A DNA stretch of 64,000 bases from Candidatus Rhodoblastus alkanivorans (GTDB lineage: Bacteria > Pseudomonadota > Alphaproteobacteria > Rhizobiales > Beijerinckiaceae). The stretch lies in assembly GCF_022760755.1 (NCBI RefSeq), contig NZ_JAIVFP010000001.1, forward strand, positions 1,592,001 through 1,656,000, given 5' to 3'. This document shows positions 19,652 to 28,929 of this stretch, piece after piece (within the stretch, counting starts at the first letter, position 1; every line of letters starts with the position of its first letter). The position numbers and the translations under genes were made by a program. Under the pieces are notes generated by a model. It searched no databases. It saw nothing but the letters and a program-made list of their open reading frames with translations, and was not told the DNA's origin.

Positions 19652-22600
19652 ATGGCCATCCTCGCGAAACTTCACCATTCCACCCGCTATTCCTATGATC
19701 ATCCGGTATCGCTGGGGCCGCAGATCGTTCGCCTGCGGCCGGCGCCGCATTGCCGTACGCCGGTCCTGGCCTATTCACTGAAGATCGAGCCCGCGAACCA
19801 TTTCATCAACTGGCAGCAGGACCCCCACGGCAATTATCTGGCGCGGCTCGTCTTTCCCGAGCTGACCGAGGAATTTTCGATCACCGTCGATCTGCTCGCC
19901 GAAATGGCGGTCTATAATCCGTTCGACTTCTTCATCGAGGAATATGCCCAGAAATTCCCCTTCACTTACGCCGAATCGCTGAGCAAGGACATTTCGGCTT
20001 ACGTCGGCGCCGAACCCGCCGGCCCGCTGCTCCAGGCTTTTCTCGACACGATCCCGCGTGAGGAGCAGGGCACGGTCGATTTCCTGGTCTGGTTGAACCA
20101 GGAATTGCAGCATAAGATTAAATACCTCGTGCGCATGGAGCCTGGCGTGCAGACGCCGGAAGAGACGCTGCGGGTCGCCTCGGGATCGTGCCGCGACACC
20201 GGCTGGCTTCTGGTCCAGGTTCTGCGCCATCTCGGCTTTGCCGCGCGTTTCGTCTCCGGCTATCTGATCCAGCTCAAGCCCGACTTGAAATCGCTCGACG
20301 GCCCCTCGGGCACGGAGCATGATTTCACCGATCTCCACGCCTGGGCCGAAGTCTATATCCCCGGCGCCGGCTGGGTGGGCCTCGATCCGACGTCCGGCCT
20401 GTTCGCGGGCGAAGGCCATTTGCCGCTCGCCTCAACCCCGCATTATTCCTCCGCCGCCCCGATCGAAGGCTCTTTCGCGGGCGACGCCCGCGCCGATTTC
20501 GGCTTCGAAATGACCATCGAACGGCTTGATGAGAAGCCGCGCGTCACCGCGCCTTTCTCGGACGAGTCCTGGCATGCGCTCGACGCTTTGGGCAAGACGG
20601 TGGACGCGGACCTGCGCACGCAGGACGTGCGCCTGACCATGGGTGGCGAGCCGACCTTCGTCTCGATCGACGATTACCAGTCGGCGGAATGGAACACCGA
20701 AGCGGTCGGGCCGACCAAGCGGACGATCGCCGACGACCTCACCCGCCGCCTGCGCGAAAAATTCGCGCCCAATGGATTTCTGCATTACGGCCAGGGCAAA
20801 TGGTATCCGGGCGAAAGCCTGCCGCGCTGGACCTTCTCGATCTATTGGCGCAAGGACGGCGAGCCGATCTGGCGCGACGTCAATCTGATCGCGCGCGAAA
20901 ATCCGTCGAAGCCGACCACGCCGGAACAGGCGCGCGCGTTCTGCGTCACGGTCGCAGAAAAGCTCATGATTCCAGAAGATTATGTCGTTCCGGCCTATGA
21001 GGACCCAGCGCATTGGCTGTTGAAGGAATCGGAACTGCCGGTGAATGTCACGCCCGGCGACAGCAAGCTCGCCGAGCCGGAAGAGCGCGCCCGTTTCGCC
21101 CGTGTGTTCAGCCAGGGCCTCAACGTGCCGACCGGCTTCGTCCTGCCGGTGCAGCGCTGGAACGCCCAGACCCAGACCCGCAGCTGGATCAGCCAGAAAT
21201 GGCCGCTGCGGCGCGGCGCGATCTTCCTCACCCCCGGCGATTCGCCGATCGGGTTCCGCCTGCCGCTCTCCTCGATGCCCTATGTGGCGCCGAGCGCCTA
21301 TCCCTTCATCGTGGAACAGGACCCGACCGAGCCGCGCATGCCGCTGCCCAAGGCGGAGGCCATCGCCCAGAAATATCGCCGCGGCGCCGTCACGCGCGAT
21401 CAGCAATTGTGGGACCAGCAATTGCTCGGCTATTCGTCGCAGGTGCGCACGGCGCTGGCGATCGAGCCGCGCAACGGGCGCCTGCATGTGTTCATGCCGC
21501 CGGTCGGTTACCTCGAGGATTATCTGGAGCTGCTCGCGGCGGTCGAGGAGACCGCGCGCGACCTCGGCCTGCCGGTCCATATCGAGGGCTATCCGCCGCC
21601 GCTCGACTGGCGGATGCAGGTGATCCGGGTCGCGCCCGACCCCGGCGTGATCGAGGTCAATGTCCATCCCGCCGACAATTGGGACGATCTCGTCCACATC
21701 AGCACGACCCTTTACGAAGAGGCGCGGCTGTCGCGGCTCGGCACGGAAAAATTCATGATCGACGGGCGCCATGTCGGCACCGGCGGCGGCAATCATGTCG
21801 TCATCGGCGGGGCCACGCCCAACGATTCCCCCTTCCTGCGGCGTCCGGACCTGTTGAAAAGCCTGGTGACCTACTGGCAGCGCCACCCGTCGCTGTCCTA
21901 CCTTTTTTCCGGCCTGTTCATTGGTCCGACATCGCAATCGCCGCGCATCGACGAGGCGCGCCACGACGCGCTCTATGAGATGGAGATCGCGCTCGCCAAT
22001 ACGCCGCGTCCGGGCGAGGGCTATGTCCCGCCGTGGCTGGTGGACCGGCTCTATCGCAATCTGCTCACGGACGTCACCGGCAACACCCATCGCGCCGAAA
22101 TCTGCATCGACAAGCTCTATTCGCCGGAAGGCCCGACCGGGCGGCTCGGCCTCGTCGAGTTCCGCTCCTTCGAAATGCCGCCCGACGCGCGCATGTCGCT
22201 GGCGCAGCAACTCCTTTTGCGTGCGCTCGTCGCCTGGTTCTGGCGTGAGCCGCAGGAGGGCGAACTGTCGCGCTGGGGCACCAGCCTGCACGACCGTTTC
22301 ATGCTGCCGCATTACGTCTGGGAGGATTTTCTGGACGTGCTCGACGATTTGAGCCGCGCCGGCTACGCTTTCGATCGCGAATGGTATCGCGCGCAATATG
22401 AGTTCCGCTTCCCCTTCTACGGCCAGGTCGAACATTCGGGCGTGAAGCTCGAAATCCGCCAGGCGCTTGAGCCGTGGCATGTCATGGGCGAGGAGGGCTC
22501 GCCAGGCGGCACGGTGCGCTTCGTCGATTCGTCGGTCGAGCGTCTGCAGGCGCGGGTCGAGGGTTTCAATGAGGCCCGCCATATCGTGACCTGCAATGGG

Positions 22601-22957
22601 CGGCGGATACCGCTCGGCTCGACGGGAAAACGCGGCGAGGCGGTGGCGGGCGTGCGCTACAAGGCGTGGCAGCCCTATGCCGGCTATCATCCGACCGTCT
22701 GGCCGCATGTGCCGCTGACCTTCGACATTATCGACAAATGGAGCAAAAGGTCGCTCGGCGGTTGCGTCTATTATTCGGCCCATCCGGGCGGACGCAATTA
22801 CGAGACCTTCCCGGTCAATTCCTACGAGGCCGAAGCGCGCCGCCTCGCACGCTTCCAGGACCACGGCCACACCCCCGGCCGCATCTGGCTTCCGGCGGAG
22901 GAAGCCACCAGCGATTTCCCGAACACGCTCGATCTGCGCCGGCCAGTGGGGGTGTGA
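19652..22957 (+). CDS. Transglutaminase-like protein fused to DUF2126
   Basis: A 1101-residue cytoplasmic protein with no signal peptide. Residues 1-90 form the bacterial transglutaminase N-terminal beta domain ([23 protein letters not shown]). Residues 140-260 are a transglutaminase core with an intact triad: C180 (SGSCRDTGW), H229 (DLHAWAEVY) and D245 (GLDPTSG). The remaining 800 residues match the large DUF2126 family, whose biochemical role is unknown. Such proteins occur in gene neighbourhoods with circularly permuted ATP-grasp, alpha-E and smaller transglutaminase proteins, a combination proposed to build or trim peptide tags. Those partners lie at 29.7-33.0 kb, 7 kb away on the other strand. 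The gene ends at a perfect inverted repeat (22966-23000). Confidence 0.9.
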   Translation: MAILAKLHHSTRYSYDHPVSLGPQIVRLRPAPHCRTPVLAYSLKIEPANHFINWQQDPHGNYLARLVFPELTEEFSITVDLLAEMAVYNPFDFFIEEYAQKFPFTYAESLSKDISAYVGAEPAGPLLQAFLDTIPREEQGTVDFLVWLNQELQHKIKYLVRMEPGVQTPEETLRVASGSCRDTGWLLVQVLRHLGFAARFVSGYLIQLKPDLKSLDGPSGTEHDFTDLHAWAEVYIPGAGWVGLDPTSGLFAGEGHLPLASTPHYSSAAPIEGSFAGDARADFGFEMTIERLDEKPRVTAPFSDESWHALDALGKTVDADLRTQDVRLTMGGEPTFVSIDDYQSAEWNTEAVGPTKRTIADDLTRRLREKFAPNGFLHYGQGKWYPGESLPRWTFSIYWRKDGEPIWRDVNLIARENPSKPTTPEQARAFCVTVAEKLMIPEDYVVPAYEDPAHWLLKESELPVNVTPGDSKLAEPEERARFARVFSQGLNVPTGFVLPVQRWNAQTQTRSWISQKWPLRRGAIFLTPGDSPIGFRLPLSSMPYVAPSAYPFIVEQDPTEPRMPLPKAEAIAQKYRRGAVTRDQQLWDQQLLGYSSQVRTALAIEPRNGRLHVFMPPVGYLEDYLELLAAVEETARDLGLPVHIEGYPPPLDWRMQVIRVAPDPGVIEVNVHPADNWDDLVHISTTLYEEARLSRLGTEKFMIDGRHVGTGGGNHVVIGGATPNDSPFLRRPDLLKSLVTYWQRHPSLSYLFSGLFIGPTSQSPRIDEARHDALYEMEIALANTPRPGEGYVPPWLVDRLYRNLLTDVTGNTHRAEICIDKLYSPEGPTGRLGLVEFRSFEMPPDARMSLAQQLLLRALVAWFWREPQEGELSRWGTSLHDRFMLPHYVWEDFLDVLDDLSRAGYAFDREWYRAQYEFRFPFYGQVEHSGVKLEIRQALEPWHVMGEEGSPGGTVRFVDSSVERLQARVEGFNEARHIVTCNGRRIPLGSTGKRGEAVAGVRYKAWQPYAGYHPTVWPHVPLTFDIIDKWSKRSLGGCVYYSAHPGGRNYETFPVNSYEAEARRLARFQDHGHTPGRIWLPAEEATSDFPNTLDLRRPVGV

Positions 22958-22965
22958 GGGGCTAA

Positions 22966-23000
22966 GATCAACCGGGACGCCGAAGGCGTCCCGGTTGATC
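22966..23000 (+). terminator. Perfect 16-bp inverted repeat, terminator-like
   Basis: gatcaaccgggacgcc at 22966-22981, loop GAA, and the exact reverse complement at 22985-23000, followed by GGAACGTTTCTTT. It starts eight bases after the DUF2126 stop and is probably its transcription terminator, although the U run is weak. It also marks the left edge of a stretch with lower GC and an accessory gene. Confidence 0.6.
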
Positions 23001-23084
23001 GGAACGTTTCTTTAACTTGGTTTTCCGCCATGAACTATCCCGATGTGGCGGCAGGAATGTTGCTGCAATGCGATTAACCTTTCG

Positions 23085-25106
23085 ATGAGCGAGCAGATTA
23101 AAATCGGCGAGAGCCTATCGAAAACCAATGCGCAACGTTCTTTTTATCGCGCGACCGTCGAAGAGTTTTTAACCACGCTAACCGCTGAAATTGTTGGTCA
23201 CCTCTCCAGTCGACATGTCGCTCTGCACAGCTCCGCGCAGGCCGAACAGATTCGAGCGTGGGAGGCGGAAATCGCCATTCTGCACGACGCCTTTTCTGAA
23301 ATGGACGTTGGCGTTTATGGCTGGTCCATTTCGCTCGAAGTGTCCCTCTTTCGTCTGGCTAAACGCCTCGATGCGGTTGTGCTGGCGCCAGGCGTCGTTG
23401 CCGTGGTCGAATTTAAGATCGGCGAAAAATCTTATCTGGGTGCACACAAAGCCCAGCTCGAACGTTACGCTTGTTCGCTTAAGGATTTTCACGAAGCAAG
23501 CCAATCGAGACTGATTGTCCCTATTTTATGTGCTGATTGCGCGCCGCAGGTTTCTCAATCTCTGCAATTATGCGACGGAGTTGCGAATATTCTTTTCGCC
23601 AATAGGGAGACGCTGATCGACGCCTTCCGACTAGTCGCGGCGCAGAGCGATTTTGACGCTCTGCCGCTCGATGGCGTGGGTTTTGACGCTTCCGCTTATC
23701 GCCCCACGCCAACAATTGTCGAAGCTGCACAGGCGCTCTACCAGGGCCATGCAATCGCCGATATTGGAAGAGGCGATGCGGCCGACGAAGAATTGCAAGC
23801 GGCAGCTCAGGCGCTGCGCGATATTGTAAGCGGGGCTGAAACCCTTCGTCGGAAAATTGTTTGTTTCGTGACAGGCGCTCCAGGCGCCGGCAAGACCTTA
23901 TTGGGTTTGGATCTTGCTCTAAAATTAAGAAGCGGCGAGCGGCCGGCGGCGCTTTTGTCGGGCAACCGCCCCTTGGTTCACGTGCTTACAGAGGCCCTGG
24001 CGACAGACAGCGCGCGCCGCGGGCAAAAATCGAAGGCGGCGGCAAAATATGAAGCCGATAGCGCCATTCAGAATCTCCTCGGTTATCTCAAAGAACATAC
24101 TGACGGCGCCAAGCCTCCCGAACATGTGATCGTGTTTGACGAGGCGCAGCGGGCTTGGAATGCGGAAGTCGGCCAGGAGCTGATGGGGCGGGCTAAATCG
24201 GAGCCCGCGCTTTTCCTCGAAATTCTCGATCGCCTTGAATGGTGCTGTTTGGTGTGCCTGGTCGGTCCCGGGCAAGAGATTAACCGCGGCGAGGGCGGAT
24301 TGCCTCTATGGGCCGAAGCGATCGCGGATTCAATTCGCAATGGCGTCAAATGGGAAATCGTCGCGGCGCCGGCGGCGATTGATGGCGGCCAATTGGTCTG
24401 TGGCGATGGTCTCGCGAGCGATTCTGATTTTGCTAGCCTTGATTGCCGGCGCGTCGCCAGTTTGCATCTTGCGAATGCGATCCGCAGCTACCGAAACCCT
24501 TTACACGGCTTCTGGGTCGCCGCCCTTCTTGAAAGCGATCTCGTACAGGCTCGAGGTTTTGCCGATCAAATGGACGAGCCGCCCACCTATCTCACTCGAG
24601 ATTTGGAACGGGCCCGCGCCTGGTTGCGGGAGCGTCGCAGGGGACAACGCTCGGTCGGACTCTTGTGTAGTTCGGGTGCTGTTCGATTAGTCGGAGATGG
24701 CGTTCCCCCGGCCCTTCGCTCCAACGAACTTAGTCCGATTGGACATTGGTTCCTAAAACCTTACTCAGATTTTCGTAGCGGCAGCGCCCTGGAAACGCCC
24801 GTCAGCGAATATGGCTGTCAAGGTTTGGAAGTCGATTTTGCCGCCCTGTGTTGGGGAGGCGATTTAATTTGGGATGGCCACGCCTTTGCGCCGCGCCGAA
24901 TGCAGGCGCCGCGTTGGCAGAAACTGCGCGATCCGGAAAAGCGCCGATTCCGGTTGAATGCATATCGCGTTTTGCTGACGCGCGCCCGAGCAGGGACCAT
25001 TATTTTTATCCCGAGCGGCAGCGAAGACGACCCGACGCGATCGCCTGCTGAATTTGACCAGACTGCCGCCGCTTTGCTTGCGGCTGGATGCGAAGCGCTG
25101 CCGTGA
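23085..25106 (+). CDS. Nuclease-helicase of the DUF2075 / Schlafen-group-3-like type
   Basis: About 673 residues from the ATG at 23085; an in-frame ATG at 23043 would add 14, and neither has a clear ribosome site. The N-terminal 200 residues contain D96...E109-x-K111 (RLDAVVL, then VEFKIG), the pattern of a PD-(D/E)XK nuclease. A superfamily 1-like helicase follows: Walker A GAPGAGKT at about 264-271, Walker B VIVFDEAQR, and a C-terminal YRVLLTRARAG motif like the last helicase motif of UvrD/DUF2075 proteins. Such single-gene nuclease-helicases are often found among accessory and defence genes. Base composition is visibly more AT-rich than the neighbours, suggesting transfer. It converges on vapBC. 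An anti-phage role is plausible but not shown. Confidence 0.75.
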   Translation: MSEQIKIGESLSKTNAQRSFYRATVEEFLTTLTAEIVGHLSSRHVALHSSAQAEQIRAWEAEIAILHDAFSEMDVGVYGWSISLEVSLFRLAKRLDAVVLAPGVVAVVEFKIGEKSYLGAHKAQLERYACSLKDFHEASQSRLIVPILCADCAPQVSQSLQLCDGVANILFANRETLIDAFRLVAAQSDFDALPLDGVGFDASAYRPTPTIVEAAQALYQGHAIADIGRGDAADEELQAAAQALRDIVSGAETLRRKIVCFVTGAPGAGKTLLGLDLALKLRSGERPAALLSGNRPLVHVLTEALATDSARRGQKSKAAAKYEADSAIQNLLGYLKEHTDGAKPPEHVIVFDEAQRAWNAEVGQELMGRAKSEPALFLEILDRLEWCCLVCLVGPGQEINRGEGGLPLWAEAIADSIRNGVKWEIVAAPAAIDGGQLVCGDGLASDSDFASLDCRRVASLHLANAIRSYRNPLHGFWVAALLESDLVQARGFADQMDEPPTYLTRDLERARAWLRERRRGQRSVGLLCSSGAVRLVGDGVPPALRSNELSPIGHWFLKPYSDFRSGSALETPVSEYGCQGLEVDFAALCWGGDLIWDGHAFAPRRMQAPRWQKLRDPEKRRFRLNAYRVLLTRARAGTIIFIPSGSEDDPTRSPAEFDQTAAALLAAGCEALP

Positions 25107-25138
25107 GCATTGGGATGCGCCGATAGACAAAGCCATGG

Positions 25139-25561
25139 TCAGGGGCGGATTGCCCAATCTTCGACGAGCAGGTTTTCAACCGTTGCGAATTCCCGAATGT
25201 TATTGGTGACCAGCACGCCGCCGGCGGCAAGCGCGTGGCCGGCGATCATCGTGTCGTTGGGGCCGATCGGGGTTCCTTTTTCCGCAAGCTGCTTGCGAAT
25301 GAGCATGGCTTCTTCCGCCGCGCTGCGGTCCCAAGGCAAGATGTCGGAGAGGCGCGCGACAAAACTCTCGACCAGCGCCGCGTGACGCGGCGAGGCGTTG
25401 CGGCCGATCGTTCCCAGCAGCATTTCGTAATAAGTGACCACCGAAATCACGATGCTGTCCTGCCGCTCCACAGCCGCCTGCAGGCGGTCCAGCACGGCGC
25501 GCGGCCTTTCGCGCATGACGAACGAGCAGATATTGGTGTCGAGCATATAGACGGCGGTCAT
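25139..25561 (-). CDS. vapC: VapC-type PIN-domain ribonuclease toxin
   Basis: A 140-residue PIN-domain protein. The acidic metal-binding residues are in place: D8 (MLDTN), E46 (TYYEML), E84 region (AAEEAM) and D103 (GPNDTMIAGHA), with the conserved TNNIREF near the C-terminus. VapC toxins cut initiator tRNA or rRNA until bound by VapB. The start codon overlaps the vapB stop by four bases (25558-25561), the usual toxin-antitoxin arrangement. It ends 32 bases from the convergent nuclease-helicase gene. All key residues are present, so the toxin looks active. Confidence 0.92.
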   Translation of the reverse strand: MTAVYMLDTNICSFVMRERPRAVLDRLQAAVERQDSIVISVVTYYEMLLGTIGRNASPRHAALVESFVARLSDILPWDRSAAEEAMLIRKQLAEKGTPIGPNDTMIAGHALAAGGVLVTNNIREFATVENLLVEDWAIRP

Positions 25562-25803
25562 TGCTTGCCGTCGTCGTCAAGCGAGATCCGGCCTCCTTCG
25601 ATCAGCGCCGGCCGTTCGCGCAGGAAATCGGCGTCCGCGCGCGGCTCGTTGGCAAAGGAGCTCCAGCTCGGCCGGACCGGCCGCAATAACAGGGCGTCGC
25701 CGCGCTTCTCAATCGTCAGTTCGGTCACGCCGGGGAATTCGAAATCCTTGGGCAGGCGGACAGCCTGATTGCGGTTGTTGCGGAAAATGGAAATCTTGCG
25801 CAT
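25558..25803 (-). CDS. vapB: VapB-type antitoxin (AbrB/SpoVT fold)
   Basis: An 81-residue antitoxin. The N-terminal 45 residues (RKISIFRNNRNQAVRLPKDFEF) form the swapped-hairpin AbrB DNA-binding domain of the VapB/MazE type. The C-terminal tail would wrap the VapC toxin. The ATG has GAGG about seven bases upstream. A perfect 17-bp palindrome lies 27-43 bases in front of it and is the likely operator through which VapB or the VapBC complex represses its own promoter. Confidence 0.9.
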   Translation of the reverse strand: MRKISIFRNNRNQAVRLPKDFEFPGVTELTIEKRGDALLLRPVRPSWSSFANEPRADADFLRERPALIEGGRISLDDDGKQ

Positions 25804-25829
25804 CGGGAGCCTCGTTGCCGCCAGTATGG

Positions 25830-25846
25830 CATATGTTTAACATATG
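25830..25846. promoter_or_regulatory. vapBC operator palindrome
   Basis: CATATGTT-T-AACATATG, perfect arms of eight around a single central base, in the AT-rich promoter region between vapB and the divergent ABC transporter gene. Position and symmetry fit an autoregulatory VapB site. Because the ABC gene starts at 25919, the same site could touch its promoter. Confidence 0.8.
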
Positions 25847-25918
25847 TTACGAGCGCCTTAACGCCGCGGAAAGGGGCGCCGACCTAGATTGCGCAATCCG
25901 ATCAAACGGGCGCCTCCC

Positions 25919-26692
25919 ATGGCCGACATTTCCAAATCCGCAAACCCCGACGCCCTGCGTCTGCGCGCCCTGAAAAAATCCTTCGGCGGGTCTTCGGGCA
26001 AGGTCGCGGTGGATGGGCTCGACCTGACCATCCGTCCTGGCGAATTCTATGCCTTGCTTGGCGCCAATGGCGCCGGCAAGACCACGACCTTGCGCATGGT
26101 CGCGGGCCTGCTCCAGCCCGACGAGGGCGAAATCTCGATCTGCGGGATCGACGCGCGGAAAAATCCGATCGCCGCCAAGGCGCTCACCGCCTGGCTGCCG
26201 GATGAACCCTTGCTCTATGACAAGCTGGCGCCGCTGGAATATCTCGAATTCGTCGCCGGCCTGTGGGGCCTCGATTGCGCCGCCGGCGCGGCGCGCGCGG
26301 AAGAACTCTTGCACCGGCTCGGGCTGTGGGAGCAGCGCAACCAGCGTTGCGAGGGTTTTTCGCGCGGCATGCGCCAGAAAGTGGCGCTGGCGGGCGCGCT
26401 GATCCATGGGCCGCGCCTGCTGATGCTGGACGAACCGCTGACCGGCCTCGACGCCGGGGCCGCGCGCCTCGTCAAGAACATGCTCGCCGAGCAGACCCGC
26501 CAAGGCGTGGCGGTGGTGCTGACCACCCATATTCTCGAAGTCGCGGAAAAACTCGCCGACCGCATCGGGATCATCGCCCATGGCCGGTTGATCGCGGAGG
26601 GAAGCCTGCGCCAATTATGCGCCATGAGCGCGGGCGCCGCCAATCTGGAAGATGTCTTCCTCGATCTCACCGCGCGCGGAGAAGCCGCGTGA
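25919..26692 (+). CDS. ABC transporter ATP-binding protein
   Basis: A 257-residue ATPase of an ABC-2 exporter. Walker A is GANGAGKTTT, the Q-loop region GWLPDEPLLYDKL (as ALTAWLPDEPL), a signature-like SRGMRQKVALA in place of LSGGQ, Walker B LLMLDEPLTGLDA, and the switch His in TTHILE. The start MADISKS at 25919 is preferred to an upstream TTG at 25889. The stop overlaps the GTG of the permease gene as GTGA. The substrate is unknown. Confidence 0.9.
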   Translation: MADISKSANPDALRLRALKKSFGGSSGKVAVDGLDLTIRPGEFYALLGANGAGKTTTLRMVAGLLQPDEGEISICGIDARKNPIAAKALTAWLPDEPLLYDKLAPLEYLEFVAGLWGLDCAAGAARAEELLHRLGLWEQRNQRCEGFSRGMRQKVALAGALIHGPRLLMLDEPLTGLDAGAARLVKNMLAEQTRQGVAVVLTTHILEVAEKLADRIGIIAHGRLIAEGSLRQLCAMSAGAANLEDVFLDLTARGEAA

Positions 26693-28245
26693 CGGCCTTG
26701 GTTGCGCATGCGCCGACCGCTCGCGGAGCAGGCTCGCTTTCGCTCGCGCGCCTCGTTCGCCACGACCTCGTCCTGTCCTGGCGCCGGCTGTGCGCTTTTC
26801 TGCGCGCCAAATCCACGGCCAAGGCCCTGATCCTGGTCGGCCTCGCTCTTGCCGTCCTCCACCTCGTCGCGGCGCCTTTCGCCAAGGTCTTGCTGGCGGC
26901 GGCTTCGAAAGAGGGCGCGATCCCGCTCCTTGGCATGGGCTTCGTCGTCGTCTTACCCTGGCTGATGTCGCAGGGCCTGACCGGCGCGACGCGGGCGCTC
27001 TATTCGCGCGGCGATCTCGACCTTCTGCTGTCGGCGCCGTTGCCGCCGTGCAAAATCCTCGCCTCGCGCGCCACGGCGGTCGCCATCGAGAATTTCGGCG
27101 GCATCGGCATGTTTCTCCTGCCGCTCGCCAATATGGCGGCGCTGTTCGGCGGCCCGCGCTGGCTGGCGATCTATCCCGCGCTCGCCGCTTCGGTGCTGGC
27201 GGTCACCGGCTTGAGCTTCGCCGCGACGCTCGGCCTGTTCCGCCTGCTCGGCGCCAGGCGGACCCGCTCGGCGTCCCAGGTCGTGGCGACGCTGGTCGGC
27301 GCCTGGTTCGTCGTCTGCGCCCAGATATTCAACTTTCTTCCGGCGAAAAGTCAGGCGGAGCTGCATGCGGCCATGGTCCATCCGAAGCCGGGAAGCTGGT
27401 TCGACCCCCATGGCCCGATCTGGCTGCCGGCGCGGGCGGCCGCGGCCGAGCCGGTCGCGCTTGCGCTCTGGCTCGCCCTCGGCTTGAGCGTTTTCCTGCT
27501 GTCGATCGCGGCGCTCGGTCCTTCTTTCGCGCGCGGCGCGCTGATTGCGGCGGGGGAGGGCAGGTCGCATCGCGCCGGGCGCGACGCGCCTTTCAACTGC
27601 ATTCGCGCCGCCGCCCTGCGCCGCAAGGAATGGCGCCTGCTCGCTCGCGACCCCTATCTGCTGTCGCAAGTGCTGCTGCAATCGCTCTACACCCTGCCGG
27701 TCGCCTTGATCATCTGGAAAAGCCTCGGCCCGAACGGCTCCATCGCTCTGTCGGTTTCGCCGGCCCTGGTCGCGATCGGGGCGCAGCTTTCGGCCGCGCT
27801 CGCCTTTCTCGCCTCCTCGAGCGAGGAGGCGTCCGAAATGATCGCCACCGCGCCGGTCGCGCCGGGCGAAATCCTGCGCCGCAAGCTGGAGGCGGTCGCG
27901 GCGCCGGTCGCGATTCTGCTGGTTTTGCCGCTCGCCGGGGTCGCCTGGGCGTCGCCGCGCATCGGCCTCGTGACCCTGCTTTGCGCCGCTGCCGCGGCGG
28001 CTTCGACCGCGACCTTGAATTTCTGGAAACCGCTGAAGAACCGGCGCGGCGACCTCATCAAGACCCACGCCCAGAACAAGATCGTCGGCCTCGTCGAACA
28101 TGGCCTGTCGATCTTCTGGGCGGTGGCCGCGCTGATGTTCAGCCTCGGCTCGTGGCTTGGCCTCGTCCCCGTGGTCTGCGCGGGCGCGCTGCTCCTGGCC
28201 AGCAAGCCTCGCGCGGGAGCAGCCGATGCCCTCGCCCCCGCGTAA
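26689..28245 (+). CDS. ABC-2 type permease of an exporter
   Basis: A 518-residue membrane protein starting at a GTG that overlaps the ATPase stop by four bases. Around ten or more hydrophobic helices are visible, beginning at about residue 40 (ALILVGLALAVLHLVAA). A cytoplasmic loop follows the sixth helix (RSHRAGRDAPFNCIRAAALRRKEWRLLARDPYLLSQ), a pattern seen in large ABC-2 permeases of the putative exporter class. It pairs with the ATPase at 25919-26692. The N-terminal codons are rich in Ala/Arg before the first helix, so the true start may be slightly downstream. No substrate can be assigned. Confidence 0.85.
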   Translation: MTALVAHAPTARGAGSLSLARLVRHDLVLSWRRLCAFLRAKSTAKALILVGLALAVLHLVAAPFAKVLLAAASKEGAIPLLGMGFVVVLPWLMSQGLTGATRALYSRGDLDLLLSAPLPPCKILASRATAVAIENFGGIGMFLLPLANMAALFGGPRWLAIYPALAASVLAVTGLSFAATLGLFRLLGARRTRSASQVVATLVGAWFVVCAQIFNFLPAKSQAELHAAMVHPKPGSWFDPHGPIWLPARAAAAEPVALALWLALGLSVFLLSIAALGPSFARGALIAAGEGRSHRAGRDAPFNCIRAAALRRKEWRLLARDPYLLSQVLLQSLYTLPVALIIWKSLGPNGSIALSVSPALVAIGAQLSAALAFLASSSEEASEMIATAPVAPGEILRRKLEAVAAPVAILLVLPLAGVAWASPRIGLVTLLCAAAAAASTATLNFWKPLKNRRGDLIKTHAQNKIVGLVEHGLSIFWAVAALMFSLGSWLGLVPVVCAGALLLASKPRAGAADALAPA

Positions 28246-28290
28246 GGTCTTTGTTTGCTTGGGCATTCGCCGAAAGCGTGGGGCGGGGAA

Positions 28291-28319
28291 AATAAAATCG
28301 CCGGCCCCGAGGGGCCGGC
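28291..28319 (-). terminator. Intrinsic terminator between convergent genes
   Basis: GCCGGCCCC-GA-GGGGCCGGC (28300-28319 region), a 9-bp perfect stem. On the minus strand it is followed by GATTTTATTTT, a good U tract, so it chiefly ends transcription of the hypothetical gene at 28365-28757. The bare hairpin may also slow transcription arriving from the ABC operon. Confidence 0.75.
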
Positions 28320-28364
28320 ATTGAGTTGGCGGTTTCCTCCCGGACGCCGCAATCGACGCCGCGC

Positions 28365-28757
28365 TTAAGTGCGCGACATCATATAGAGAAGGGACGTTTC
28401 AAAGGCGGGAATCTGCTCGGCGCCGATCGCGCGAAGCGCAGCAGGCGCCGGGACAGATACGACCGAACAGCCGTTCGCCGCGCTGAGCCGCATCAGCACG
28501 CCGATCTCCTCGGCGAAAGCGGTCTTCAGATCGGGACCCTGGGGAAGATCCTGCGGCGACCATTTCGCCGCCCATCCCCAGATCGTGTCATGCCCGGCAG
28601 GAACGTCCCGGGAAATGAAATCTTCCCACAGACGACCGCTCACCTTGGCGACGCTCATGTCTCCCCCCGCCTCAAACCGGATCCATCTCTCCAGCCAGTC
28701 GCGTGCTGCGTCAAGCCGCTTGTCCGAAATTGATGAATTTTCCGGACTTATCGTCAT
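28365..28757 (-). CDS. Hypothetical protein
   Basis: I do not recognise this protein. From the ATG at 28757 it has 130 residues (MTISPENSSISDKRLDAARD...); the frame stays open to 28871. It is soluble and has no signal peptide. The middle (SVAKVSGRLWEDFISRDVPAGHDTIWGWAAKW) and C-terminal AFETSLLYMMSRT show ordinary amino-acid composition, and codon positions look GC3-rich as in real genes here. A good terminator lies directly after it. Its only neighbours are the convergent ABC operon and the Lrp gene upstream on the same strand. No function is proposed. Confidence 0.55.
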   Translation of the reverse strand: MTISPENSSISDKRLDAARDWLERWIRFEAGGDMSVAKVSGRLWEDFISRDVPAGHDTIWGWAAKWSPQDLPQGPDLKTAFAEEIGVLMRLSAANGCSVVSVPAPAALRAIGAEQIPAFETSLLYMMSRT

Positions 28758-28929
28758 TTCAGAGAATGGAACGCGCTTCTGCCGCCCGTCGCAGTCTTTC
28801 GCCGCTTTCTGGGTCTTGTCGCCGATTATCGATCTTCCGCCGATTTCACGGTCTTGGCGTTTTCGCCCCACTTATTCCGGAGGGCTGGATAGCAAATTCA
28901 CTGACCCGCGTAATTGATTCAGCTCAATT

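Noticed and set aside
20432-22870. An 812-residue frame antisense to the DUF2126 gene
   Set aside because: Shadow frame with Arg/His-rich composition and no domain.
25139-25803. vapBC as remains of a transposon or integron cassette
   Set aside because: No transposase, integrase or terminal repeats are visible around it.
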